Source of the DNA: Algoriphagus sp. AGSA1
GTDB lineage: Bacteria > Bacteroidota > Bacteroidia > Cytophagales > Cyclobacteriaceae
Assembly (NCBI RefSeq): GCF_021390545.1
Contig: NZ_JAJUWR010000015.1
Span: forward strand, 62,001 to 126,000
DNA: 64,000 bases
Reading direction: 5' to 3'
Below the pieces are notes generated by a model, which was given only the letters and a program-made list of their open reading frames with translations, ran no database searches and was not told where the DNA came from. Made by a program: the position numbers and the translations under genes. Shown here in pieces: positions 20,201-27,175 of this stretch. How positions within the stretch are numbered: position 1 is the stretch's first letter; every line of letters starts with the position of its first letter.

Positions 20201-20372
20201 CTGCTGCCAAGCTGAATCCCATTACTTTCAGAAAATCTCTTCTGGATGCACTACCCTCTTCGTTGAGTGTAGAAGGAAGCTCAGGAAATTCCCTGTTAGC
20301 GTTCTTTACAAACTCTGGATTGTTACTGAGCTGCTCAAGCCCTTTCCAGTACGTTTTTTTATTTTCCTTCAT
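17289..20372 (-). CDS. actB: Alternative Complex III subunit B (ActB, iron-sulfur and molybdopterin-like fusion)
   Basis: A 1027-residue Tat substrate with the twin-arginine motif SRRDFLKVMG at residues 43-52, followed by ASLAACEAP, which also resembles a lipobox. Residues about 60-720 form a molybdopterin-oxidoreductase-like region that in ACIII has no cofactor. The C-terminal third is ferredoxin-like with four Cys groups: CIGCGACTVAC, CQQCNNAPCETVC, CIGTRYCANNC and CSMCVQRI, enough for three [4Fe-4S] and one [3Fe-4S] clusters. It carries electrons from ActC to the multiheme ActA. Confidence 0.95.
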   Translation of the reverse strand: MKENKKTYWKGLEQLSNNPEFVKNANREFPELPSTLNEEGSASRRDFLKVMGFSLAAASLAACEAPVRKMIPYVNKPVDINPSIPNYYASSYFSGGEYASVVVKTREGRPIKVDGNTLSPVTKGGTSAIVEASVLSLYDKARLTGPFVSGQQSDWATLDAEVASKLKSAGSVKLVTNTILSPSTEKAIQALSDSLGGVDVVTYDTSSAYGITRANEVYYGKAVLPTYRFDRAETIVSFGADFLGTWIAPIEFSKQYGTGRKVSKEKPEMSRHYQFESNLSLSGANADYRTPIKASQSGLAVLGLYNLLAKKAGAAAVSAPASEFAHLAKAAEDLWTKRGKSLVVSGSNDPNVQILINAINELLGNVGTTVDLVKTSNYKKGDDRAMNQFISDLAAGKVGGVIFYNCNPVYDHPQGEALGQNISKAKVSVATNLTLDETASLVQYVAPDHHYLESWNDFNPQVGEYSLSQPTISPLFDTRQAQDSFLKWSGSGSSYYEFIQTNWQPFFSMQTESGDFQEFWDRALYNGFYSTPIASGEVVSGVGADLNAAATAVTKSASAAGEGAELVIYQKIGLGDGTYANNPWLQEMSDPISKATWDNYLTVSQKWASDNGVTMNEGETSKASISVDGKSLIVPILIQPGQAEGTFGLAVGYGRTKAGRVGNGVGVNAYSLLDISKGFVNADITGVEVSATGESYRIARTQTHQTFMGRENVIQEATLADYKADPSAGRYHPEIYKDGEFVKPSKISLWSGHQYSNHHWGLAIDMNSCIGCGACTVACQVENNVAVVGKQEVLNRREMAWIRIDRYYSSDAPADDLKQMEVAAQNPEVTFQPMMCQQCNNAPCETVCPVAATTHSTEGLNQMTYNRCIGTRYCANNCPYKVRRFNWFKYHDNKDFAGVNVAQNDDLGKMVLNPDVTVRARGVMEKCSMCVQRIQAGKLEAKREKRKVKDGDINVACAVACSTDALVFGDLNDANSRVSKMLKIEENTTSATKEVNEERAYHVLEEINVSPNIWYFTKIRNKDKNEA

Positions 20373-20411
20373 TTTATTATATAAGAATGAATTTGCGAAA
20401 AGAATAATGAA

Positions 20412-21674
20412 TTAATAGTGGCATTTGGCACACTCCAAACCTCCGATGTCCTTTACTTTCAAAGCATCTTTGGAGTCTGAGTGAATCTGAACCAACTTAT
20501 CATAATAGGCATTGCCCTCAGTAGTAATCTCTGTCTGTCTGTGACAATCAATACACCAGCCCATGGTAAGGGAACTGTGCTGTCCTACCACTTCCATTTC
20601 CTGAATAGGGCCATGGCAGGTCTGACACTCTATTTGACCTACAGATACGTGTTGGGAATGGTTGAAATAAGCCAAATCAGGCAAATTGTGAACTCGTACC
20701 CATTCGATTGGCTGGTTATTATCTACTGCATCGTAGATTTTTTGTATCTCTGGAGATACTCCTTCTTGGCCAGCTACATTCTGTACATGCGTGTGGCAGT
20801 TCATACAGATATTAGCTGAAGGAATATTTGCTGATTTACCTATCTCTACTCCAGTGTGGCAATACTGGCATTCGATCTCCAATGTACCTGCATGAAGCGC
20901 GTGAGAATAGGCTATCGGCTGTGATGGAGCATACCCCTGTTGGATACCTACGGAATACAAACCATCCAAAGCAGTTTTGGCGACCAATGCGATTACAAGT
21001 GCAGTGACAATCACTATAAACATGTCACTTTTAAATACTTTGCTTAGATTGGTTTTTTGGGAGACAAATTCCTTATCGTCTTCATCAAGCTCTTGCTTTG
21101 ATAGGTATTTGGTCAAAACTGAAATAATCAGGCCCAATACTACCAAAATCAAAAGTAGGACGACAACTAATACACCCAGGATAACTGTAAGGTATTCATT
21201 CGGGATCCCCCCTCCTGCCGATACAGCTCCTCCTTCCGCACCTCCTTCAGCTGTAGCAGCTGTTGCATCCGCAGTATCCCCATACTCTATGTATGATAGC
21301 AGGTTATTCAACTCGTCGTCACTCAAAAAATTGTGAGCGGGCATCTGAAGATTTCCATACTCTTTGAAGAGTGAATTATAGTAACTATTACCGGAAGCAA
21401 TCACCTCCGAAGAATTTACTATAAATCTCTTAACTGCTTCAACAGGCTGTCGCTGGGTAGCCCCTCTCAAAGCCGGCCCGGTAAACTTCTGGTCTAACTT
21501 GTGGCATGATTTGCAATTTGCATTGAATACAGCCTTTCCTGCTGCTACTGCTTCGTCGCTACTATCAACCTCCTGGGCTACAGCAAAGGACTGCGTCCCA
21601 ATCAGCATGAAAAACAGCACTGCCAGTGTGTGGAAATTCAATCGAACCCCTACTAACGAGCGTTTGGATAACAT
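20412..21674 (-). CDS. actA: Alternative Complex III subunit A with six heme c sites (ActA)
   Basis: A 420-residue multiheme cytochrome c. After a signal peptide (to about residue 33) come a class I cytochrome c domain with CKSCH at 54-58 and an axial Met near 111, an Ala/Gly-rich linker, two membrane helices (about 161-186 and 217-235), and a pentaheme domain with CxxCH at 269, 290, 350, 374 and 415. The canonical ActA is pentaheme, so the N-terminal domain is an extra sixth heme. The ATG at 21674 is chosen because a promoter lies 45 bases upstream of it; longer frames would start above the promoter. Confidence 0.92.
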   Translation of the reverse strand: MLSKRSLVGVRLNFHTLAVLFFMLIGTQSFAVAQEVDSSDEAVAAGKAVFNANCKSCHKLDQKFTGPALRGATQRQPVEAVKRFIVNSSEVIASGNSYYNSLFKEYGNLQMPAHNFLSDDELNNLLSYIEYGDTADATAATAEGGAEGGAVSAGGGIPNEYLTVILGVLVVVLLLILVVLGLIISVLTKYLSKQELDEDDKEFVSQKTNLSKVFKSDMFIVIVTALVIALVAKTALDGLYSVGIQQGYAPSQPIAYSHALHAGTLEIECQYCHTGVEIGKSANIPSANICMNCHTHVQNVAGQEGVSPEIQKIYDAVDNNQPIEWVRVHNLPDLAYFNHSQHVSVGQIECQTCHGPIQEMEVVGQHSSLTMGWCIDCHRQTEITTEGNAYYDKLVQIHSDSKDALKVKDIGGLECAKCHY

Positions 21675-21718
21675 ATTATAGCTAATTAAATAGTTTAATC
21701 GGTTTTTTATAACCCCTG

Positions 21719-21748
21719 CAAAGGTACTACCCGAAGCCAATTTTTCAA
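21719..21748 (-). promoter_or_regulatory. Promoter of the act-cta operon
   Basis: On the minus strand TTG (21746-21748), 19 bases, then TACCTTTG (21719-21726) match the Bacteroidetes -33/-7 consensus TTG-N19-TAnnTTTG exactly. Transcription would start near 21715, about 40 bases ahead of the actA ATG at 21674. Confidence 0.75.
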
Positions 21749-22015
21749 ACTTGTCTTGATGGATGGCAGACACTAAGGGTACACAGCGTTTAATTTTATA
21801 TACTACTGTATAACAGGTCATTAAGAAGTAATAAAGAGGCACAAATCAATTTAGAATGTTTATAAATAGAAGGTATTTTGCAACCTTTTAAAGGTTACGT
21901 TGAAATCCCGTGACACAAGATCCTGAATTATTGAATTCAAATTAATGGTGAAGCCCTATTTCATTAAAAAATTTAAATTAATCCAGCCCTTTATTGTAAG
22001 GACAAAGATAATAAC
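21749..22015. other. Intergenic stretch between actA promoter and tRNA-Cys promoter
   Basis: No convincing gene. It is AT-rich. It contains a short palindrome AACCTTTTAAAGGTT near 21883-21897. A reading frame upstream of actA enters here but lies above the actA promoter, so I do not count it as coding. Confidence 0.5.
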
Positions 22016-22023
22016 TACATTTG
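21994..22023 (+). promoter_or_regulatory. Promoter of tRNA-Cys
   Basis: TTG at 21994-21996, 19 bases, then TACATTTG at 22016-22023: an exact Bacteroidetes-type promoter. The predicted start lies a little before the mature tRNA 5' end at 22040, leaving a 5' leader of about 12 bases. Confidence 0.75.
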
Positions 22024-22039
22024 CATTCCAATTCTGATT

Positions 22040-22110
22040 GGTCGAGTGGCCGAGTGGCTAGGCAGAGGTCTGCAAAACCTTCTACAGCGGTTCGAATCCG
22101 CTCTCGACCT
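22040..22110 (+). tRNA. tRNA-Cys (anticodon GCA)
   Basis: A 71-base cloverleaf. The acceptor stem GGTCGAG pairs with CTCGACC. The D arm is GCC-GAGTGGCTA-GGC. The anticodon loop CTGCAAA gives anticodon GCA in a GAGGT/ACCTT stem, and the T arm is AGCGG-TTCGAAT-CCGCT. The discriminator base is T (U), as expected for tRNA-Cys. CCA is not encoded. Confidence 0.95.
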
Positions 22111-22116
22111 CATTTT

Positions 22117-22148
22117 AAAAAGCATTAGCCGTGGCGAATGCTTTTTTT
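22117..22148 (+). terminator. Terminator downstream of tRNA-Cys
   Basis: AAAAAGCATT pairs with AATGCTTTTT over ten bases around the loop AGCCGTGGCG, and the 3' arm runs into further Ts. It ends the single-gene tRNA transcript. Confidence 0.8.
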
Positions 22149-22424
22149 ATTTCCCCCCTCCACATCACCAATTGACCCTCATGGCTTTTGCCATAGATGA
22201 AGGCCCCATCATTTGAGGTTGGCCCAGAACCTGCCTTTATCTGTTGTCGGGCTCACATGCGCCCCTACCCCACAATCATTGCGACGGATATTTTTCTGCT
22301 TCAGCTCTAGTTGCAATTTATCAGCTCATCACACCACTCATAGTTCAATCCTCATTCTCCCCTCAATTCATCATTGCAATTCAGACATACTTTCTCTAGT
22401 TTAAAAATTAAACCACTGATAGTC

Positions 22425-22901
22425 ATGACACAAAAAATAACTTTACAGGTAAACGGTGAATCAAAGTCTATTTCTGCAAATCCTGAGGAACCGCTACTTT
22501 ATATCCTACGCAATGAGCTGGGGCTAAAAGGAGCGAAATATGGCTGTGGAATCCATCAATGCGGCGCATGTATGGTGATTGTTGACTCCAAGGCTGAGCC
22601 CACCTGCTTACGGCCATGTGTAAGTTTTGAAAACCTGAAAATCACCACATTGGAAGGACTGGGACAAAATGGAGCACTTCACCCTGTTCAGACGGCCTTC
22701 ATAGACACCCAAGCTGCCCAATGCGGCTATTGCGTCAATGGCATGATCGTATCTGCGGTGGCTTTATTAGAAAACAGCCCTAATCCGAGTGAGCATGAAA
22801 TCCGCACAGCACTGGATCCTGTCATCTGCCGCTGTGGTACGCATTCACGATTTATCAAAGCCGTAAAGCTGGCATCTGAAAGAATAAATTCCAACTCATG
22901 A
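22425..22901 (+). CDS. [2Fe-2S] subunit of a molybdenum hydroxylase (IorA-like)
   Basis: A 158-residue small subunit of the xanthine dehydrogenase/isoquinoline 1-oxidoreductase family. It binds two [2Fe-2S] clusters: the N-terminal plant-ferredoxin-like site YGCGIHQCGAC plus a downstream Cys (PTCLRPC), and the C-terminal four-helix site QCGYCVNGM with CRCGTH. The ATG at 22425 is chosen because the family begins with a beta strand (ITLQVNGES); the 17 codons upstream are unlike the family. It overlaps the large subunit by 4 bases (ATGA). No FAD subunit is adjacent, as in the IorAB type. Confidence 0.92.
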   Translation: MTQKITLQVNGESKSISANPEEPLLYILRNELGLKGAKYGCGIHQCGACMVIVDSKAEPTCLRPCVSFENLKITTLEGLGQNGALHPVQTAFIDTQAAQCGYCVNGMIVSAVALLENSPNPSEHEIRTALDPVICRCGTHSRFIKAVKLASERINSNS

Positions 22902-25138
22902 AAGACATACACGTAACCCAGCCTAGCCGACGCTCTTTTCTCCGTACCACGGGACATTTGATGATAGGGTTTAATCTTTTACCTCTCTCATTTTGTCATA
23001 GTAAGGCGGAGCAAAATGACCAGATTCCCTATCCGGGCATCCTTGCTCGTCCAACGATAGACAACAAACTGGTTGATTCTTGGATCAGGCTGGATGCGGA
23101 AGGATATCTCACTGTACTTTCTGGTAAGCAGGAATTGGGGCAAGGCATTAAAACCGCGTTGATTCAAATCGCAGCTGAAGAACTTTATATCCCTCCACAA
23201 CGCTGTCATATAATAAACTCCGACACCGGGCAGACACCCAATGAAGGGTTTACCGCAGGAAGCAACTCAGTGGAAGGAAGTGGTAGCGCAATCAGACAGG
23301 CTGCTGCAGAAGCCAGGCAATACCTTCTAAAAATGGCGGCCTCTAAATGGAATCTCTCCCCTGATGCGTTGCTGGTAGAAGACGGTACTATTAAATCCCA
23401 TGCCGGAGACAAAATAAGCTATTGGCAACTCCTAAAAGGAAAATACATCGAAGAGAATATCTCCGGAGAGGCCCCCTTGAAAGCCCCAAAAAATTATCAA
23501 TATGTAGGTAAACCCCTAGGCAGAGAAGATATCGACAAAATGGTGAGAGGGGGATCCCATTTTGTGCATGACCTCAGCATGAGTGGTATGCTGCATGCCC
23601 GCATTCTTCACCCACCTTCTTATCAAGACAGACTACGGTCGATAGACTTAAGCGAGGTGGAGGCCATGGACGGAGTCATCAAAGTAATCAAAAACGGGAG
23701 CTTCCTGGCTGTAGTGGCACAGCGGGAATATCAAGCGGTACAGGCTCGGGATAAAATAAAACATTCAGCGATCTGGGATAGGGATCCCATTAAAACCTCC
23801 CCAGATCAGCTTTTTGACTCAATCAAAAACACACCTGGAGAAGCTGAGCAAGTGAAACTTTCACCGGGTATTGAAAAAACCATAAATAGTGCTGCCATAA
23901 GCCATCACGCAGAATACTTCAAACCATATCTCATGCACGCTTCCATGGGGCCGTCTTGTGCAGTGGCAATTTGGGAAGATGAAGAACTTACGGTATGGAC
24001 AGCGACTCAGGGTGTATATCCGGTACGCTCGACTTTAGCAGACCTGTTTTCCATCGATGCTGAAAAAATAAGATGCATCGGTGTGCCGGGATCTGGATGC
24101 TATGGACATAACGGGGCGGATGATGTCTCTGCCGAAGCGGCACTGATTGCGAAAGAATTCCCGGGAAAACACATCCGGTTACAATGGATGCGGGAAGATG
24201 AAAATAAATGGGAACCATATGGAACTGCGATGGCATTTAGGCTTTCGGCAGGTGTTGATCCCGAAGGAAAACTGTTGGCTTGGGACAGTATTGTCTGGTC
24301 GGACTCACATAGCACACGGCCAAATGGGCGAGCAGGGAGTTTCATATCCGCAAGACATATGGATCCACCAGTTGGGTTTCGGAAAGGTGGGTTCTCTGGT
24401 GGTTCACATCGAAATGGGATTCCAGAATACAATTTCTCCGCTAAACAACTTCACCTATTCAACTATGACGGGCCACTTCGCACATCTTCCCTCCGTGGAC
24501 TAGGTGCTTATGGGAATACCTTTGCCATGGAGTCATTTATGGATGAGTTGGCTTACAAATCAGGCACTGACCCCATAGAATTCAGGGTCAAAAACCTGGA
24601 TGATCCCCGTGCAAAAGCTGTTTTGGAAGAACTGGCCACAAAATCAAACTGGAAATCAAGAGCCAAAACCCCTACCAAGGGATTTGGTGTGGCTTACGCA
24701 AGGTATAAAAACGCAACCTCATATTTTGCCGTGTTGGCAGAAGTGGAAATTGATATGGCATCAAAGGGATACAAGCTCAAAAAGCTCATAGGGGTGATCG
24801 ATTCTGGATTGACAATCAATCCCGACGGGCTTAAAAACCAGACCGAAGGTGGAATGATCCAATCCGCCAGTTGGACAATGATGGAGGAGGTGGATTTTGA
24901 CAGGACAGGAATCACCAGTACAGACTGGGAATCCTATCCGATAATGAGAATGAGGGATGTGCCGGAAGTGGAAGTCCACATCATCGACAGGCCAGAAACC
25001 AAACCTATGGGAGCTGGTGAGGCGGCTATGGGCCCTGTAGCTGCCGCTATCGCCAATGCGGTATTTGATGCTACCGGGAGTAGAATCCGGAATTTGCCTA
25101 TCAAACCAGAAAAGATTGATTGGGACTCAATCGGTTAA
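22898..25138 (+). CDS. Molybdopterin subunit of a periplasmic aldehyde/isoquinoline oxidoreductase (IorB-like)
   Basis: A 746-residue molybdenum hydroxylase large subunit. It begins with a Tat signal, PSRRSFLRTTGHLM at residues 9-22, so the enzyme is probably folded with cofactor and exported with its small subunit. The C-terminal KPMGAGEAAMGPVAAAI near residue 706 contains the conserved GxGE catalytic Glu of the family. The segment GKQELGQGIKTALIQIAAEEL is the Mo-cofactor loop. The substrate (aldehyde or N-heterocycle) cannot be deduced. There is no fused cytochrome c, so the electron acceptor must be encoded elsewhere. Confidence 0.9.
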   Translation: MKDIHVTQPSRRSFLRTTGHLMIGFNLLPLSFCHSKAEQNDQIPYPGILARPTIDNKLVDSWIRLDAEGYLTVLSGKQELGQGIKTALIQIAAEELYIPPQRCHIINSDTGQTPNEGFTAGSNSVEGSGSAIRQAAAEARQYLLKMAASKWNLSPDALLVEDGTIKSHAGDKISYWQLLKGKYIEENISGEAPLKAPKNYQYVGKPLGREDIDKMVRGGSHFVHDLSMSGMLHARILHPPSYQDRLRSIDLSEVEAMDGVIKVIKNGSFLAVVAQREYQAVQARDKIKHSAIWDRDPIKTSPDQLFDSIKNTPGEAEQVKLSPGIEKTINSAAISHHAEYFKPYLMHASMGPSCAVAIWEDEELTVWTATQGVYPVRSTLADLFSIDAEKIRCIGVPGSGCYGHNGADDVSAEAALIAKEFPGKHIRLQWMREDENKWEPYGTAMAFRLSAGVDPEGKLLAWDSIVWSDSHSTRPNGRAGSFISARHMDPPVGFRKGGFSGGSHRNGIPEYNFSAKQLHLFNYDGPLRTSSLRGLGAYGNTFAMESFMDELAYKSGTDPIEFRVKNLDDPRAKAVLEELATKSNWKSRAKTPTKGFGVAYARYKNATSYFAVLAEVEIDMASKGYKLKKLIGVIDSGLTINPDGLKNQTEGGMIQSASWTMMEEVDFDRTGITSTDWESYPIMRMRDVPEVEVHIIDRPETKPMGAGEAAMGPVAAAIANAVFDATGSRIRNLPIKPEKIDWDSIG

Positions 25139-25146
25139 TTCGACAT

Positions 25147-25554
25147 TTAACCAATTTTCTTGAAAATATAAGAGCACCCCTCAATACACATGTTCGGAGC
25201 CAGAGGAGAAAGAGCTAGGTCAAAACCTTCCTTCTTCATTAAGTAAATTCGTTCGGGTACCTCTTCTTCGCAATCAAACATCACTGTGAGCCTGAGATCA
25301 GCCACTTCGTATTCTCCTATATTACAATTAAAAAACTCTACAACATTTAACTCACCACTAGAGGAAAAAGTGATGGTTTTACCAGTAGGCTCATAGGCAG
25401 TTCTATAGTCCTCAGCTCCCGTGTTACCCTGGTATTGATAAAGTTCCCACTTTCCCACCAGTCCATCAGCAGTAAGCTCTAATGGGAGGTTTTGATCTTT
25501 ATCACATGAAGTGAAAGAAATCATTACGATAATTCCCATCCAAAAGCTTCTCAT
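25147..25554 (-). CDS. Small lipoprotein, lipocalin-like
   Basis: A 135-residue lipoprotein. The lipobox SFTSC places the lipidated Cys near residue 18, and the mature part has LVGKWELYQYQ, TITFSSSGELNVV and EYEVADLRLTVMF, the strand pattern of lipocalin-like domains in Bacteroidetes lipoproteins. Cysteines later in the chain (NCNIG, FDCEE, MCIEGC) could form disulfides. The ATG at 25554 is preferred to a TTG two codons upstream. The gene converges on the molybdenum hydroxylase with an 8-base gap and lies 63 bases after the propeller lipoprotein. Function unknown. Confidence 0.75.
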   Translation of the reverse strand: MRSFWMGIIVMISFTSCDKDQNLPLELTADGLVGKWELYQYQGNTGAEDYRTAYEPTGKTITFSSSGELNVVEFFNCNIGEYEVADLRLTVMFDCEEEVPERIYLMKKEGFDLALSPLAPNMCIEGCSYIFKKIG

Positions 25555-25617
25555 AATCAATAGTTTGAACGTATAAAAAGGACGAAGCTCATAGCCTATT
25601 CGCTACAAAATTTAATT

Positions 25618-26886
25618 TTACAATAAGGAAGAAACATCGACCAGGACCATTTTTGTACCCCCTTGCGAATCCCGCGTGTTACAATACAATTTCTCCCCAA
25701 ACCAACTCAGCCCTACAACCCCTGTAGTGATCCACTCATTTTCCTGAAAGTCCGTCACCTGGATCAACCTCCCTGTTGCGGAATTCCTAATCCATAATTG
25801 CGCAACTCCGGAACGATCCGAAATAAAAGCCAACAAATCCGGATCAGTCGGAGAAAAAGCCGGGTTGCTGTCATTCCAATCTGACATCACCCAATTTATC
25901 AAAACAGATGGACTATTCACCGCAAACCCAACGATGTCGTAAGCAGAACCAGTATTCGTTTCTTTCGCAGTAGCAAGCCCATAAGCCAGATTATTTCCTT
26001 CGGCTTCATAAGACATTCCGAGCATTGGAGTCACAGAATTTTCAGGATACAACACCGCTCTAACAGGATTTTTTGGGTTGGTAGCCTCTTCATCCAGATT
26101 GTAAACAATCATACGTTGGTTGCCTTCGTCCAAACTATCCAAAAAATAAACCAAGGTCGTGTCGGCCACAGCGAATGCAGGAAAATACTGCTTGAATGAG
26201 TCTCTGACTATTTCTTCCACCGTATTTGACGCAAGACTATACATCCTGATTATAGACTGAGCTTCATCATGCTTCACCAAAACCAGCTTGTCTCCCGCAG
26301 CTGACCAAGAAGGATAGTTTCCGTTTACGGGAATTTTCTCTTGGGTTTTGCCCTGAACATCATAGAGGTACACCCCTTGGGAAGTAAAAATAGAAGCCGA
26401 TTCAGAAATGGTATAGGCGATTTGGTCACCTTTGGGAGAAATTTGTGGATGCGTGATATAATCAAAGCCCGTATTTTCGAAAATGGTCTCTACAACGGGA
26501 AGATCATTGGGTACGACCATCACCCGGTTGCTTTGGTTACTGACATTAGCCCGCTTTGCCACCACATAGAACTCCTGCCTCACGCCCGGCTCCAATCCTT
26601 CCACCAAGAATCTCATTTCTCCGGCTTGGACTTCAGCAAATTTATAGTTTGCACTAGACGTAAGTGACTTTGTCCAGATTTCATAGCTTGTCGCTAGCAC
26701 AATAGTGGGACAAAATCCAGCACAGAACTGGTTTGAATTCCATGTAAGTTGAACCTTGTCTGAATCCACTAGTTTGGTAGAAAGTATTGGCGTTTCCAAA
26801 AAACTGCCTTCTGGAATCGGATCATCGAAATTCTCGCAGGCCGAAAGAATAAAAATTGATAGTATTAGTAAAACCGTGTTTTTCAT
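25618..26886 (-). CDS. Lipoprotein with TolB-like beta-propeller repeats
   Basis: A 422-residue lipoprotein: lipobox IFILSAC, mature Cys near residue 17. Residues about 30-125 resemble a fibronectin type III domain (VQLTWNSNQF, GLEPGVRQEFYVVAKR). From about 140 onward there are PD40/TolB-like propeller blades: HPQISPKGDQIAYTIS, YPSWSAAGDKLVLVK, NPAFSPTDPDLLAFISDRSG and TGVVGLSWFGEKLYC. It is probably a periplasmic-facing outer-membrane lipoprotein with a binding or scaffold role. The specific function is unknown. It may share a transcript with the small lipoprotein downstream. Confidence 0.8.
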   Translation of the reverse strand: MKNTVLLILSIFILSACENFDDPIPEGSFLETPILSTKLVDSDKVQLTWNSNQFCAGFCPTIVLATSYEIWTKSLTSSANYKFAEVQAGEMRFLVEGLEPGVRQEFYVVAKRANVSNQSNRVMVVPNDLPVVETIFENTGFDYITHPQISPKGDQIAYTISESASIFTSQGVYLYDVQGKTQEKIPVNGNYPSWSAAGDKLVLVKHDEAQSIIRMYSLASNTVEEIVRDSFKQYFPAFAVADTTLVYFLDSLDEGNQRMIVYNLDEEATNPKNPVRAVLYPENSVTPMLGMSYEAEGNNLAYGLATAKETNTGSAYDIVGFAVNSPSVLINWVMSDWNDSNPAFSPTDPDLLAFISDRSGVAQLWIRNSATGRLIQVTDFQENEWITTGVVGLSWFGEKLYCNTRDSQGGTKMVLVDVSSLL

Positions 26887-27088
26887 AAGATCGAAATTAC
26901 TGATAAAACCAGTTAGGCCAAGACGAAAGCTGGAGCGGATATGCTACAAAGGCAACAAGTCTTCACTATTCTAGCAACGTTATCTAAATTAGGATCCAGC
27001 TTCTGGAGAAGAAGGATAGCAAATGTAGCCAGAACGACTAATAAAGCTGTGCTCTCCGTTTGAACTCCGTGTACTCCGCGGTTAAAAA

Positions 27089-27119
27089 CAAAAAAAAACG
27101 CCGACTTTTCAGCCGGCGT
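27089..27119 (-). terminator. Terminator of rpsA
   Basis: On the minus strand ACGCCGGCT pairs with AGTCGGCGT (one G-U pair) around GAAA, followed by a run of eight Ts. It lies about 56 bases past the rpsA stop and is a strong intrinsic terminator. A second small inverted repeat (GATTCTA/TAGAATC) lies between it and the stop. Confidence 0.88.
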
Positions 27120-27175
27120 CTTCCATTATATTGAGTAATAAGTCTTGATGATTCTAACTACTAGAATCTAACTTC

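Noticed and set aside
21675..21842. In-frame 56-codon N-terminal extension of actA
   Set aside because: A consensus promoter lies at 21719-21748, inside the extension, and a proper signal peptide begins at the ATG at 21674.
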